A stretch of 64,000 nt of DNA from positions 1,738,501-1,802,500 of the forward strand of contig CM075650.1 in the NCBI GenBank assembly GCA_037953625.1, given 5' to 3'. Origin of the DNA: Crotalaria pallida (lineage: Eukaryota; Streptophyta; Magnoliopsida; Fabales; Fabaceae). This document shows positions 9,501 to 19,781 of this stretch, one piece after another. Below the pieces are notes generated by a model. That model was not told the origin of the DNA. It saw only the letters and a program-made list of their open reading frames with translations, and did not search any database. Positions within the stretch are counted from its first letter, which is position 1. Each line of letters opens with the position of its first letter. The position numbers were made by a program, and so were the translations under genes.

Positions 9501-10884
9501 GAAGAGGAGGTTGATGCAAGAAGGTAAGGAGTTAGAATTCCAAGAAGGGAAGGATGGAATCCTGCGTTTTAGAATGAGGATTTGTATTCCGGATAATTTG
9601 GAAGTAAGGAGAATGATTCTGGATGAAGCGCATAAGAGCAAGATGAGTATGCATCCAGGAGCCACCAAGATGTATCAGGATTTGAAGAAATTATTTTGGT
9701 GGCCGGGGATGAAGAAGGACGTAGCTGAGTATGTGGCGTGCTGTTTGGTGTGTCAAAAGGCGAAGATAGAACACCAAAGGCCAGGAGGAGAGTTGCTTTC
9801 TTTAGAAGTTCCTGTATGGAAGTGGGATAGCATTTTGATGGATTTTGTGTCGGGATTGCCAAGGACGTCTACTAGTCATGATGCAATCTGTGTGATCGTG
9901 GATCGGTTGACCAAGTCAGCGCATTTCATTCCCGTGAACATGCGCTACTCATTGGAAAAGCTCACTCAGTTGTACATCAAGGAAGTTGTTCGTCTGCACG
10001 GAGTACCATCAAGCATTGTGTCTGATCGCGATCTGAGGTTTACATCAAAGTTTTGGGAAGATCTGCATAGAGCCTTGGGTTCAAGATTAAAGCTAAGTTC
10101 TACATATCACCCTCAGACCGATGGTCAAACGGAGAGGACTATTCAGACATTGGAAGATATTCTGCGAGCTTGTGCACTGGAAGAACAAGGGAATTGGGAA
10201 CAAATGTTGCCGCTCGTGGAATTCACTTACAACAATAGTTACCACACGAGCATTGGAATGGCACCATTTGAAGCTTTGTATGGGAGAAAGTGTCAGACGC
10301 CGTTATGCTGGTTTCAAGTGGGGGAGAATTCTCTGGTTGGACCAGATTTTATGCAAGAGACCACGGAACGGATCAAGATGATACGAGAGAAGATGAGGGC
10401 AGCTCAGAGTAGGCAGAAAAGCTATGCTGATAGAAGGAGAAAACCTTTAGAGTTTGTTGAAGGAGACCACGTGTTCATTAGAATAGTACCAACCAAAGGT
10501 GTTAGTAGAGCCTTGAAGACTCAGAAACTATCACCTAAGTTCATTGGTCCCTACCAAATTCTCAAAAGAATCGGCCCAGTAGCTTATCAGTTAGCCCTGC
10601 CTCCATCATTAGCTAACCTCCACAATGTGTTCCATGTGTCCCAATTAAAGAAATATGTTCATGACCCCACCATTGTTCTTAGCATCCAACCTGATGACTT
10701 AGAAGTCCATGAAAACCTAACCTTCAAAGTTGTGCCAGTTCGCATCGAAGATCGAAGAATTAAGCAGCTTAGAGGGAAGGACATCCATCTGGTTAAGGTT
10801 GTCTGGGTCTGCGGAAATGTAATAGAAGCGTCGTGGGAACTAGAGGATAAGATGCGTCAGGATTATCCTGATTTGTTTGTATAA
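6550..10884 (+). pseudogene. gag-pol: Element A gag-pol polyprotein, disrupted
   Basis: One frame of 1444 residues runs from ATG 6550 to TAA 10884, the usual Tekay length. Order: gag; a CDKC motif (residue 278) and CCHC knuckle CFNCGKSGHFARDC (296); protease DSGA (361); RT; RNase H (about 8970-9320); integrase HHCC zinc finger (about 9630-9760); integrase D1098, D1159, E1195 with the expected 35-residue gap; and a C-terminal chromodomain (about 10745-10884). In-frame stops are TAG 6727, TGA 6916 and TAA 7870. The RT motif reads FIND (Asn668) where the related element G has FIDD, so the first catalytic Asp is lost. Element G reads through at 6916 (Trp) and 7870 (Gln). Those two stops and the RT change are transitions of the C-to-T/G-to-A type, and 6727 could be. 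This copy should not make active enzyme. Confidence 0.95.
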
Positions 10885-10913
10885 GTTGAATTTCGGGGAC
10901 GAAATTCCTTGTA

Positions 10914-10926
10914 AGTGGGGGAGTAG
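10914..10926 (+). other. Polypurine tract of element A
   Basis: AAGTGGGGGAG followed by TAG and then the 3' LTR at 10927. Primes plus-strand DNA synthesis in this class. Close counterparts precede the LTRs of G (26150, minus), E (34957, minus) and both D arms. Confidence 0.88.
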
Positions 10927-13900
10927 TGTAACACCCAAAAATTTTAATCCCCGATTAATGAAATGTTAATTATAATTTAATTATAATTAATAGTTTTCAA
11001 ATTAATCCTTGATTAAAATATGTGTGTATATAATCAGCTTGCATGAGAGAAATTATTTAATAAATAATTTAAATGCATTAAATGAGTATTTTGCATATTA
11101 GTCCCTGGGTTGGGACCTAGAAGCAATTATAGGAAAGGTTTTGGAGGGAAAGTAAATAAAATTATTATTTTTCAAAATCTGAGGGAAATACTCGAGTATT
11201 ATCATAAACACTCGAGTATTCTGGGTCAAACTGCACGAGTTAGTGCGTTTGATGAGTCACCATGAACGATTCTCGTGCGTTGACACGAAATCGTCTCCCT
11301 CAACAGCTCAAAGCACTCGTGTCGACCCGCATGATGTCTCCCTGTGTCTATAAAAGCCCATCAACCACGAATTCGTGGGAATTTTGGCTAAGGTTTGCAT
11401 TGTTGAAGAAGCTAGGGTTTCGATTTCGTCTCATTCAATTCTCTTTCAATTCTAAGTGTTAGTCTTCGAGTGATACACCAATACAAAGCTCATATCACGA
11501 GCTTTGTATAAACACCAAAATCGTGAGGATTGAGTGGGTGAGCTGAGAGAATCAAAGTCTTGAAGTGAAGCTGTTCTTGCTGGAGTTGGTGTTTGGAGCT
11601 TACTTCTATCATCGATTCTGGTAAGCTCCTGAGTTCTTGAGTCTCAAACTCAATTCGTTTAGCTAGATGATGTTGCATAGAGCTTAGAAATCTAGTTTTC
11701 CCTAATTTTTATCTCTGTTTCATGTCCAAACCAATTCAATTTTGGTATGGTGCTCAAACTGTCATGCATGTGAAGCTCAAGTGGATTTCTGGGTTTGGAG
11801 AGCTTTTCTTTGGAGTCTTTCTGTTGATTCAAGTCTGAGAGGTAAGGGGAAGTAATTTTGTTCACTAGATAGAGTTTTAAATCCATTAATTGTGTTAGAG
11901 AGCCATCAAGAGGCTCTAAGGGCTTAGATTCTATAGGAACTTTGGTTTGGAGACCAATCCATGCTCTAATTCTGTTATGAGCAAGTTTGTTGTCATGCAT
12001 GTGAACTTAAATGAGCCTTGTTTCATGAATATTATGCTTATTGTGTGATTTGAGGTATTGAGTTGTTAAAATGCCTTTTTATGCATAATCAATGATCTCT
12101 CTGTCAATTCTGTGTTTTGAATTGAAATAAGTGTTGTAACATGTTTGATTAATGATGTGTTAACTCTTTTGATCCCTGAAATGGACTTAAATTGAGTAGA
12201 AATGGAAATGGCATGTTAAAACCAGTTTTCAAAACTGTCAGCTGCGAAACACTCGAGTAAATGGCAAAGTACTCGAGTAAATCGTGTTCAAAATAAAGTA
12301 AATTTCATAAGAACACTCGAGTATTTTGTATGTTACTCGAGTATTCGGCAAGAACTGAGAATTGTTATAGGTCAAACACTCGAGTCATTCGAAGTCACTC
12401 GAGTATTCTGGAAAAGTCCAAGAACACTCGAGTAACTCATGAACTACTTGAGTAAATTGTTGAAATTAAAACCCAAATCCTCAGAAAGACATGAACACTC
12501 GAGTAAGCTTAAGGACACTCAAGTAATCTGGAAAATCTCCAGAACACTCGAGTATTCTGAACTTTACTCGAGTAAAATGCCCAGGATCTGAAAACATCAT
12601 TTTCAATTCTAACTTAATTAATTAAGGAATTATTGAGGATAATTCAAGGGATCAAAGGCTTAGAGAAATTGATAAATACAAATAGGTCGTTTGGTGACGA
12701 TTCATTTTGAAAATTAAGCCTAGGTGGCAAGTAAAGAATTAATCAATTTCCCCTAAGTCTAAAATGCATTCATTCTGGAGTTTGGATGGTAGGACGTATT
12801 CATGTTTCGATAAACATGTGGAGGGCCTCTGGGAGTGCCAATACGCTTGCTTGATGACACGTCGTTGACGTGGTCGGCTTTGTGGATGCCGATATGGACA
12901 TATCGTTTGGATGACGATCCGTTTGGATGACGGGATATGCTCGGGTGGCATGGATACCAAGCTTGACGTGTACATTCTAGGTGAATGTACGAATTGTTGT
13001 ATACCTAGGAATACAACGCACAGTGGAGTGCTGGGTTGTCAGGGATGGATGTCAGAGAGTGACTTAGAAAATGTGGAGATAAGTTGAGAGTTAAAGTCAT
13101 GCATCATGTCATTCACCTAATGCAATTGATATACCTGAATTAAGTGTGAACATCCTATGTGCATCTGATACATGCTAAATGCTAATTGTGATTGTTATTA
13201 ATTGATGAATTATTATCTTTCATATGTTGCATGATTTATTCTCTATTGATTATGTGAGTAGAATTGCTTACCCTATGCCCTTGTAGGTGATGTCTCGCTA
13301 CATTGCTTGCATCGAGATCCGGCCATTTCCTAGTGGCGTATGGATCTATGAGGACCATCGCGCGGTGTATGAGGGGGAGGTAGAGTTCACATTCTACCAC
13401 CCTAACCCGCTGATGCGGTTCCGTCCTCGTAGGTTTAGGATTTCCATCATATACACTATGCATGTACCCCCGTTTTATACTTATCATGGACCACCTCCCA
13501 TGCGACCAGCTCGCTCTTACCATAGTTTTCGTTTTCGACCTACCCGCTCTCACCCTTTTTCTTCGAGAGTCGTCCGCGAGGAGACTCCCTTATCTGATCC
13601 GAGGAGCCCAGTCGGGGTTTCACCATCACCTGACCCGGTACCCAGTGGTAGGGTACACTCTCCCTCGGATGAGATCGAGGAGGACCCGGTGGAGGACGAG
13701 AGTGGGAGCGAGCCTGTCATGCATTCTACTGGGAGTGATTGGAGGGACGATGATCCCTAGGTACATGTATATGGTGTATGATGTGGATCCGAGGATCCGG
13801 TGTGTGGAGGAGATTTGCTGCTGCTGTTGTGATGGTGATGCTACTACCTTTCTACTGGAGTTTTGGGAGACTGCTACTACGTCTACTACTACTACATCTG

Positions 13901-14073
13901 ATGATGCTAGATCTACTTGACCATCCTGGAGTTGTATTTTGATTATGTATATATATTGTAGATATACTTTTGGAGTACTCTAGGGTTGTGGTCATACTGT
14001 TAAGTAGATCTGTTTTCATGGACTTGTACTTATGGATCTTGGAGACTACCATGATGGACTATGTACTCATGAC

Positions 14074-14110
<37 letters not shown>

Positions 14111-14502
14111 CTATGTTTATATTATTATCAGCTGCATAGTCCAACACTTTCCGCTTACTCTGATCTAATTTATCTAGGAGCTCGGCTATAAAGATTTTTT
14201 AATGGTATCAGTTTTATTAAGCAAAGAAAGGGTAGCTATAATTACTTTCCATAATAAGATGTACTACTTCAAAAGACGAATGTTACCCTGTTTGTGAAAA
14301 GATTTTAGAGATCGCCGAACTCGATACAAATGTTTTGAAATGGTTTAAAGCTTCTTCTCCAAAGATCCCAAATGGCGATTGTGCACCCGCTTAAAAGAAA
14401 ATTTTATTTACCATATTTTCTTAAACACTCACAAGTCCATATATATTACCCAATATGATATACTATTATTATTATATTTGGGTAATTACGAAGGGTGTCA
14501 CA
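10927..14502 (+). repeat. Element A 3' LTR (3576 bp)
   Basis: About 99% identical by eye to 2691-6260. It carries all the same parts: TATA 11349, hairpin 11482-11508, palindrome pairs, hairpin array about 12800-13033, acceptor ending 13286, ORF 13290-13760 and a longer (TA)n tract near 14079. Two palindromes have decayed at the CpG (CTTGAG and CTCAAG near 12448 and 12518), as methylation-driven deamination would produce. Confidence 0.95.
13290..13760 (+). CDS. LTR-encoded protein, 3' LTR copy, 156 aa
   Basis: Same protein as at 5054-5524 with about seven residue changes, among them Cys for Ser in the ACIEIRP segment, Ala for Val after DHR, and His for Arg before PFSSR. At ACIEIRP this copy agrees with the solo-LTR and G copies, so the 5' LTR copy is the derived one there. 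The frame is intact. It would be expressed only if the 3' LTR promoter reads outward or from a spliced leader. Confidence 0.62.
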   Translation: MSRYIACIEIRPFPSGVWIYEDHRAVYEGEVEFTFYHPNPLMRFRPRRFRISIIYTMHVPPFYTYHGPPPMRPARSYHSFRFRPTRSHPFSSRVVREETPLSDPRSPVGVSPSPDPVPSGRVHSPSDEIEEDPVEDESGSEPVMHSTGSDWRDDDP

Positions 14503-14507
14503 CCCCT

Positions 14508-14597
14508 AGCATGGGATACGTAGGACCGGGGTCACCCTCGTCAGCTGCAACAACCCCCAAACGTCTCATGTGGTGCTTCCGGCCTAGGGACATCACA
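14508..14597 (+). repeat. Element B 5' LTR, final fragment
   Basis: Continues B after the CCCCT duplication: GCATGGGATACGTAGG to CCTAGGGACATCACA, matching 19692-19781. The LTR terminus ACATCACA is at 14597. Confidence 0.9.
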
Positions 14598-14598
14598 T

Positions 14599-14616
14599 TG
14601 GCGCCCTCTGTGGGAA
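14599..14616 (+). other. Primer binding site of element B
   Basis: TGGCGCCCTCTGTGGG lies one base after the LTR. It starts with TGGCGCC, the type used by Tat/Athila elements rather than the tRNA-iMet site of the Tekay elements here. The exact tRNA was not determined. Confidence 0.7.
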
Positions 14617-14689
14617 TCGATAAACTTCGATTCCCATCCACATAAAAAAAATCTGAAACAGAAAAATAAAAAAATAACTTTCTTGGAGG

Positions 14690-15560
14690 GGGAACGATGG
14701 CATTCTCACGGTGGTAGCGGTACTGCTGCGACGGCTGGATCAAGGCGTCTCCACCCCCCCTTCATTGTTGCTGCTGGTGTTCATGTTGGGAACGGCCGCA
14801 GATCCAAATCTGGGTGCAGATTTGGTGTTCACGCCCCTTCCATCCTTCTAAGGGAGACCATGGAGAAACCGATTGGATCGGGGTACTTGGCAGCGCCATC
14901 ATCCTTGCTCGTAGCTCCTTTGGAGATCATGGTCTTCCTTCAAGCCCACCGCGAGCTAGAGGCGTGCGATATCTCTGTTGTTGTTTATTTCCATGAACCT
15001 CTCCGATTCGTGAGCATCAGGGAACCACTCACTTTTCCGCCGCCGCTGGTCCTTTTCCCTCCCACGCTCTCTCTGTGCGAACAAATAACAAGAGCAAAGT
15101 CACAGCGTGGCGCGAGCTCACGGCGGCGAGAGATCGCATCGCCAACCCTGTTCTCTGTTCATGATGTCCTCTTCGGCGAACACATCGTCTCCAGTATACA
15201 GCGGTGTCCTCCCTACTTCGTTCTCAAGCCACCGCCACCGTCGTGGACCGAGCAGCGAGCTCCTTCACGCCCTCACTCCCTCCGAGCCCCATCACATATT
15301 CGCACCATGTTGCAAAGTCAGGGCCGCCAAGATTTAGACTCCTCATCAGCGCATGGTGCCACAGTCATCCATGACTGCACCGTGAACAGAGGTAGCGGTG
15401 GTCCTTGGTTCCAGCGAACATGGCTGTCTTTCGGTGACTAGACTCATCAGCGACGATCGACAGCAATCTCCGGTGACTACTCTTTCGGTGCTGATCTCCG
15501 CTCCGGCGCACCGTTTGCCGCCCCGTGCTATCCGCCGCTACGGCATTTCGCTGAAGCCAA
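14690..15560 (+). other. GC-rich block inside element B, possibly captured sequence
   Basis: This is markedly richer in G and C than its surroundings and holds a 252-codon open frame (14683-15441) whose product matches no retroelement domain I recognise. It sits where gag would be. It may be a captured host fragment or an ancient untranslated region. Overlapping open frames in other registers mean the open frame alone is weak evidence of coding. It is followed by A-rich sequence (about 15610-15755). Confidence 0.3.
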
Positions 15561-15767
15561 GTGGAGCGCAGCACTCCTGCTACATTAGGGTTTCAACCCT
15601 AATGGGCTGCTGGCCCATTCAAAAAAAAAGGCCAGCAGGCCCAATTCAAAAAAAAATAAAAAAAAAATAAAAAAATAAAAAAAATAAAAAAAAAGGGAAA
15701 CTACCTAACGGGTCAACAAGCCCAGGTACCAAAAAAAAATAATAAAAAAAAAATTCATAGTACCACA

Positions 15768-15947
15768 CATTACTCTTCTCTTCTCGGATTTACATGATTT
15801 CGAAAATCATAATCCAAGTTCACTCTTCTCTCCTCGGATTTACATGATTTCGAAAATCATAATCCGAGTTCACTCCTCTTTCCTCGGATTTACATGATTT
15901 CGAAAATCATAATCCGAGTTCACTCTTCTCTCCTCGGATTCTCAAGG
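15768..15947 (+). repeat. Tandem 50-bp repeats, each a long hairpin
   Basis: Three full copies and a partial fourth. Inside each unit CTCGGATT pairs with AATCCGAG, and ATGATTT with AAATCAT, around a small centre, so every unit can fold into a near-perfect stem. The first copy has AATCCAAG in place of AATCCGAG. Confidence 0.8.
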
Positions 15948-17088
15948 TAATTTCGGAAGACTCGCACAGTGTTTCACACTCGAGCCGATCTCTTAATCCG
16001 AGTATGACGACTATTCTGCTAGTTTCTCTTGCTCGACATCACACTAAGGAAAACGGAGGTCGGACCTCAAAGCTCAACAAAGCCCATTCGAAAAGGACGG
16101 ACTGCATACTCCTTCTATCCGACATGCTTCAGTCCGACAAACTTCAACCCGACATCACTCACCTCACTAAATCAGGGAAGAGATTATAGTTCTCATATTA
16201 TTTTCCTATCTCTTCGCTTTTCTATGTGTTTACTTTGCATGCTTCTTGATATTGGTTTACCTGGTGCACTACTTCTGACATGTGTTGTTAATCCTTGCTT
16301 CTTTATAGTTTCTCTACTTATTGCTTATTATTTGGTATTCTCCGTGTTGTTACATGACGTACTATTAACCAAATCTTCTTTCTGTTAAATGTCCTTAAAT
16401 CTCTGCCTCTTATGTTGTGATAGTATGATAATATTTGATTTCCGTTACCTCTCCTGGTGTCGTTTTTCACGAATTAAATGCTTTCATCTGGTTTGCTGCC
16501 ATGTTTATAACTGTCGTCTATTGTTGAATGTGATACACCTGAAATCATGCATCTTTTTGTGGACAATGTTGTTTGGTTGAACAATATCTTAAATTTCAGT
16601 ATTTATCTGTTGCGTATGACCTGCTCAAGTCATCTTGCTCTTACGTTGGTGTTTTATTCTGGCCTGCCAACCGTTTTCATCATTGTTATTTAATTGTCAT
16701 GAATTATCATAAAGTGTCAAAATTAATGCCGATCACTTATTATTATTATTTTACATGTAATGTAAGATTCAGGTGAATGACGGTCGAAAAAAAGGAAGGC
16801 CGAGGCGTTACGGTTATCTCTATTTTGAACGAAGCCATCTTACGATCTCTATTCTCATCTCGGCTTGGATCTTTGTTGGATGAACTGCTATGTTTGCCTC
16901 TATTATCTTATTGGCCCCACTTTTCATCTCGGCTTGGATCTTCTTTGGTTTTCACAGTACCACCACGGCTTCTCGAAGGTGAACAATTCCAAAGGCATAT
17001 ATTATTTCTTAGTTCATGCTTATTTCTGAGCTCGGAGATTCTCTATTTCAAATTGCGCGGTTTATCGAAAAGGGAGGCCGAGCTACTA
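15948..17088 (+). other. Element B internal region, no gene found
   Basis: T-rich sequence with scattered frames of up to 119 codons and no recognisable motif. Short repeats around CATCTCGGCTTGGATC occur near 16857 and 16926. Confidence 0.5.
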
Positions 17089-17225
17089 TTATTCTCTTTA
17101 TTTCATGTTTATATCTGATATGCCGAGCTGTTATTATTCTCTCTAATTCATGTTCCTATCTGATCTGCCGAGCGGCTATTATTCTCTTTAATTCATGCTC
17201 CTACCGAGCGGTTATCATCTCGACC
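17089..17225 (+). repeat. Tandem repeats of about 50 bp in element B
   Basis: Three to four diverged units of the pattern GCCGAGC..TATTATTCTCT followed by AATTCATG and CTATCTGAT. The encoded peptides merely repeat this pattern. Confidence 0.6.
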
Positions 17226-17249
17226 CTACCTTTGTGGTAGAACGGTCCC

Positions 17250-17600
17250 CCCTGTCACCGCACTTACATGCATTCACGCATACAAGTCGGTACTAGTTCT
17301 ACAAACAGTGCATACGTACAAATCCTCTCATTTAGCATTATCCACCTAAATGTTGCACGACGCTTATATACAGTGAACATCTTCTGAGATTGGCTTATAA
17401 GATCAGGGTACAAGGGACACCCGGTAAAGTACAGCTTGCTGTGAAATGTTCTCACATAACTTCAGTCAGCAACCTCTTTTACACTGGGGCCGAGGATGGC
17501 ATCCGAGTTGCCTACCGCATTCACTTATATACAGTACCTTTTTTAAGAGGAAAACTTATAAGTTACTGCACTGGTCAGGGGGAGTCGTCTGAAGTCAAAG
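17250..17600 (+). repeat. Segment shared with element C post-integrase spacer
   Basis: Aligns by eye with 52790-53075 in element C: CCACCTAAATGTTGCA, TACAAGGGACACCCG and AGAGGAAAACTTATAAG occur in both, in the same order. In C it follows integrase and precedes the end of the antisense gene, so B keeps the same map with the pol genes removed. Confidence 0.75.
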
Positions 17601-17759
17601 GTTTAGACAACCACATCCTATGTGCAACAACCTGCGTTGGAAGTTCACTGTCCTCGGCGAACGGTGCAGGATCCGAGCTCTCCTTACCGCATGCAGAGCA
17701 CAACCCTCATCGGGTCTAAAATAACGATCAGAAATCACTTTCTCCTTCTCGGCATTGTT

Positions 17760-17879
17760 GTTGTTGTAATCCACCAGCACGCCGTCTTCAACCCTGAAAA
17801 CCTTGAGGTGAAGGTCGGGGTTGAGGTTATTAATCTGACTCACAGCATTCTCGAAGGTGTCAAAGATGTCGTCTGCCAA
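17760..17879 (-). pseudogene. Remnant of the antisense gene in element B
   Basis: On the minus strand the peptide resembles the C-terminal part of the element C antisense protein: a helical stretch ending QI..LN.DL, then a VEDGVLVDYN-type motif against VEEGKMVDYD in C. Only this short part is recognisable. It shows that B descends from an element that carried the antisense gene. Confidence 0.55.
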
Positions 17880-18330
17880 CTTCTCCAGGTCAGAGAGGCA
17901 TTCTCGGCCAATATTTTATGGACTGCACTTTCTTCACCTCTGCATTCCTCTTGGCCTTTTGCTTTTTAGAGGTCCCCTGTGAGCCTTGACAAGCTCGTCG
18001 GTTCGCCTACAGCTTGGCGTTTCCTAGGCTCTTTTGCACAGACACCACGACCTTGCTCGACGATTCCTTGCTTTGCATGCTTGCCCCTGGCGCTATTGTT
18101 CTCAAATCAAAGGTTTTGAAAAGTAAAGGGGAGAGACACCCCCGACAACTCGTGAGATTTTGTCCGACTTCTCGAATTCCGAGGAACTCAGCAGTTGCGG
18201 TTAATTAACAACATGGATGAAGAAATTAACGCTTCTTCTCTCCCATACTCAAGGAATCTGTTCATATGACTACACTCATAACTTCATCACCCTCATCTCG
18301 GAGCATCCCCAAATCCATTCTGGAACTCAG

Positions 18331-18780
18331 TTCGAGATGTTCCTCACCGAGCTTGTACTCGGTTCGAGATGTTCCTCACCGAGCTTGCACCTTGGTTCGA
18401 GATGAGCCTCACTGAGCTTGCACTCGGTTCGAGATGTTCCTCACCGAGCTTGCACTCGGTTCGAGATGAGCCTCACCGAGCTGGTGGCGGATCCCCCCCG
18501 GGACCTTGGTTCGAGATGAGCCTTACCGAGCTTGCACTTGGTTCGAGATGTTCCTCGCCGAGCTTGCACTCGGTTCGAGATGTACCTCGCCGAGCTTGCA
18601 CTCGGTTCGAGATGTACCTCGCCGAGCTTATACTCGGTTCGAGATGTTCCTCACCGAGCTTGCACTCGGTTCGAGATGTTCCTCACCGAGCTTGACTCGG
18701 TTCGAGATGTACCTCACCGAGCTTGTACTCGGTTCGAGATGAGCCTCACCGAGCTTGCGGCGGATCCCCCCGCGGGAACT
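18331..18780 (+). repeat. 32-bp minisatellite, about 13 copies
   Basis: The unit is TTCGAGATG(TTC/AGC/TAC)CTCACCGAGC followed by TTGCACTCGG. Copies 5 and 13 carry an inserted GGCGGATCCCCCC-type tail, hinting at higher-order structure. The unit length is not a multiple of three, so the long repetitive frames here are artefacts. Confidence 0.92.
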
Positions 18781-19251
18781 AGTTTCAAGATCGGGATACT
18801 CTTTCAGTTTCATCATCCGAGCACAAAAGAGCACTATCAACCATCCGCAACACTCTTCCAAGCGGAAGGCCACGCCTGCAAGCATGTTTCTACCTCATCA
18901 CCAACTCAGCACTGATCTGACGGACGTAGAAAGGACCTCAACTCGGCACAGAGTGTCTACGACTCTTCCCGAGTTGGGGGGCTTATGTGGCGGATCGACT
19001 TCTCCTAACCCGCCCTGCTATCCTTCGCTAGCCTTGAGCACATGATTGTGGACTAGTACTCAAACCCTTCCTAGAAGGTGGGGGGTACTTAGTGCTATGA
19101 TGCTTAGTGCTATGCTTTCTTTCTCCTAACTCGGCTCGAGACTCACAAAGTCTCTCCAAGCTGGGGGGCTTATGTGGTGGACTTGGGAAAAGGACCTGAA
19201 CCAAGACCTCGGAGCAAGGCTCAAATAGCCTTGACCAAGCTGGGGGGCTTA
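18781..19251 (+). other. Element B internal 3' end with polypurine tract
   Basis: No gene. A polypurine tract GCTGGGGGGCTTA precedes the LTR at 19252. A second copy of tract plus LTR start lies at about 19160-19173, some 80 bp upstream; element C shows the same doubling (56406 and 56505), so the duplication is ancestral. Confidence 0.6.
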
Positions 19252-19781
19252 TGTGGTGGACTCGGCCTAGCCGAGGTCCACGTGGCCCTCACTCAGGACC
19301 TGAAGACCCTTCAGCAGGCCCTCTGTACGCTTGGCCGAGCTCAAGGCTCAACGGCCGAACAGACATCAGACACGGGCCGATATCATTGCTCTCACCCCTC
19401 TGTGCTCTGGGCCGAGCTCAAGGCTCAACGGCCGACCAAACACCAGATACGGGCCGACCTCACACTCCTACTCAGATCCGACGTCCAAGTCCGGCACCAA
19501 GGACATGATGACGTCTTCCCTCCTTATCCACAAGGACAGCTCATCCACTCATAGCTCATTACAGGCTGGCCCTACTTTTGCCTCAAGCAAACCCATTAGG
19601 GCAACCAGCTCTCCTATATATATCCCCCTCTCCCTAGGGGCTAAGGTAATGTCTCTCTAAACCTAAGAACTATGTGTGGCTTGATTCCCCTCGCATGGGA
19701 TACGTAGGACCGGGCTCACCCTCGTCAGCTGCAACAACCCCCAAACACCTCATGTGGTGCTTCCGGCCTAGGGACATCACA
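19252..19781 (+). repeat. Element B 3' LTR (about 530 bp)
   Basis: Begins TGTGGTGGACTCGGCC and ends GGGACATCACA. If the upstream copy of the start at 19173 is the true terminus, the LTR is 609 bp. It has a TATA-like CCTATATATAT near 19612 and several GGCCGA-rich repeats. Confidence 0.85.

Larger units (their letters stand above)
2691..14502 (+). mobile_element. Element A: full-length Tekay-type LTR retrotransposon
   Basis: Two LTRs (2691-6260 and 10927-14502) flank a primer site, a single gag-pol frame and a polypurine tract. The 5-bp target duplication CCCCT lies at 2686-2690 and 14503-14507, proving a single insertion into the 5' LTR of element B. By eye the LTRs differ at roughly 30-35 positions over 3.57 kb, about 1%, so the insertion is recent. 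A C-terminal chromodomain, CCHC gag and tRNA-iMet primer site place it in the Del/Tekay chromoviruses. Three nonsense codons and an altered RT active site make this copy non-autonomous now. Confidence 0.96.
2416..19781 (+). mobile_element. Tat-type element B (non-autonomous), split by element A
   Basis: The pieces are a partial 5' LTR at 2416-2690 continuing at 14508-14597, a primer site from 14599, an internal region to 19251 and a 3' LTR at 19252-19781. No gag, protease, RT or integrase frame is visible inside, so B must be non-autonomous or heavily deleted. Its LTRs and the right part of its internal region are homologous to element C, which keeps integrase and an antisense gene, so C-like elements are its likely helpers. 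The 5' LTR lacks roughly the first 190 bp relative to the 3' LTR. Confidence 0.75.

Noticed and set aside
14683..15441. 252-codon frame as a real gene
   Set aside because: It has no recognised motif, overlaps other open frames in a GC-rich block and has no conserved counterpart in the window; kept only as a composition anomaly.
18369..18915. Long repetitive open frames in several registers
   Set aside because: They follow the 32-bp minisatellite; a unit not divisible by three gives the same peptide in all frames, so openness reflects the repeat, not a gene.
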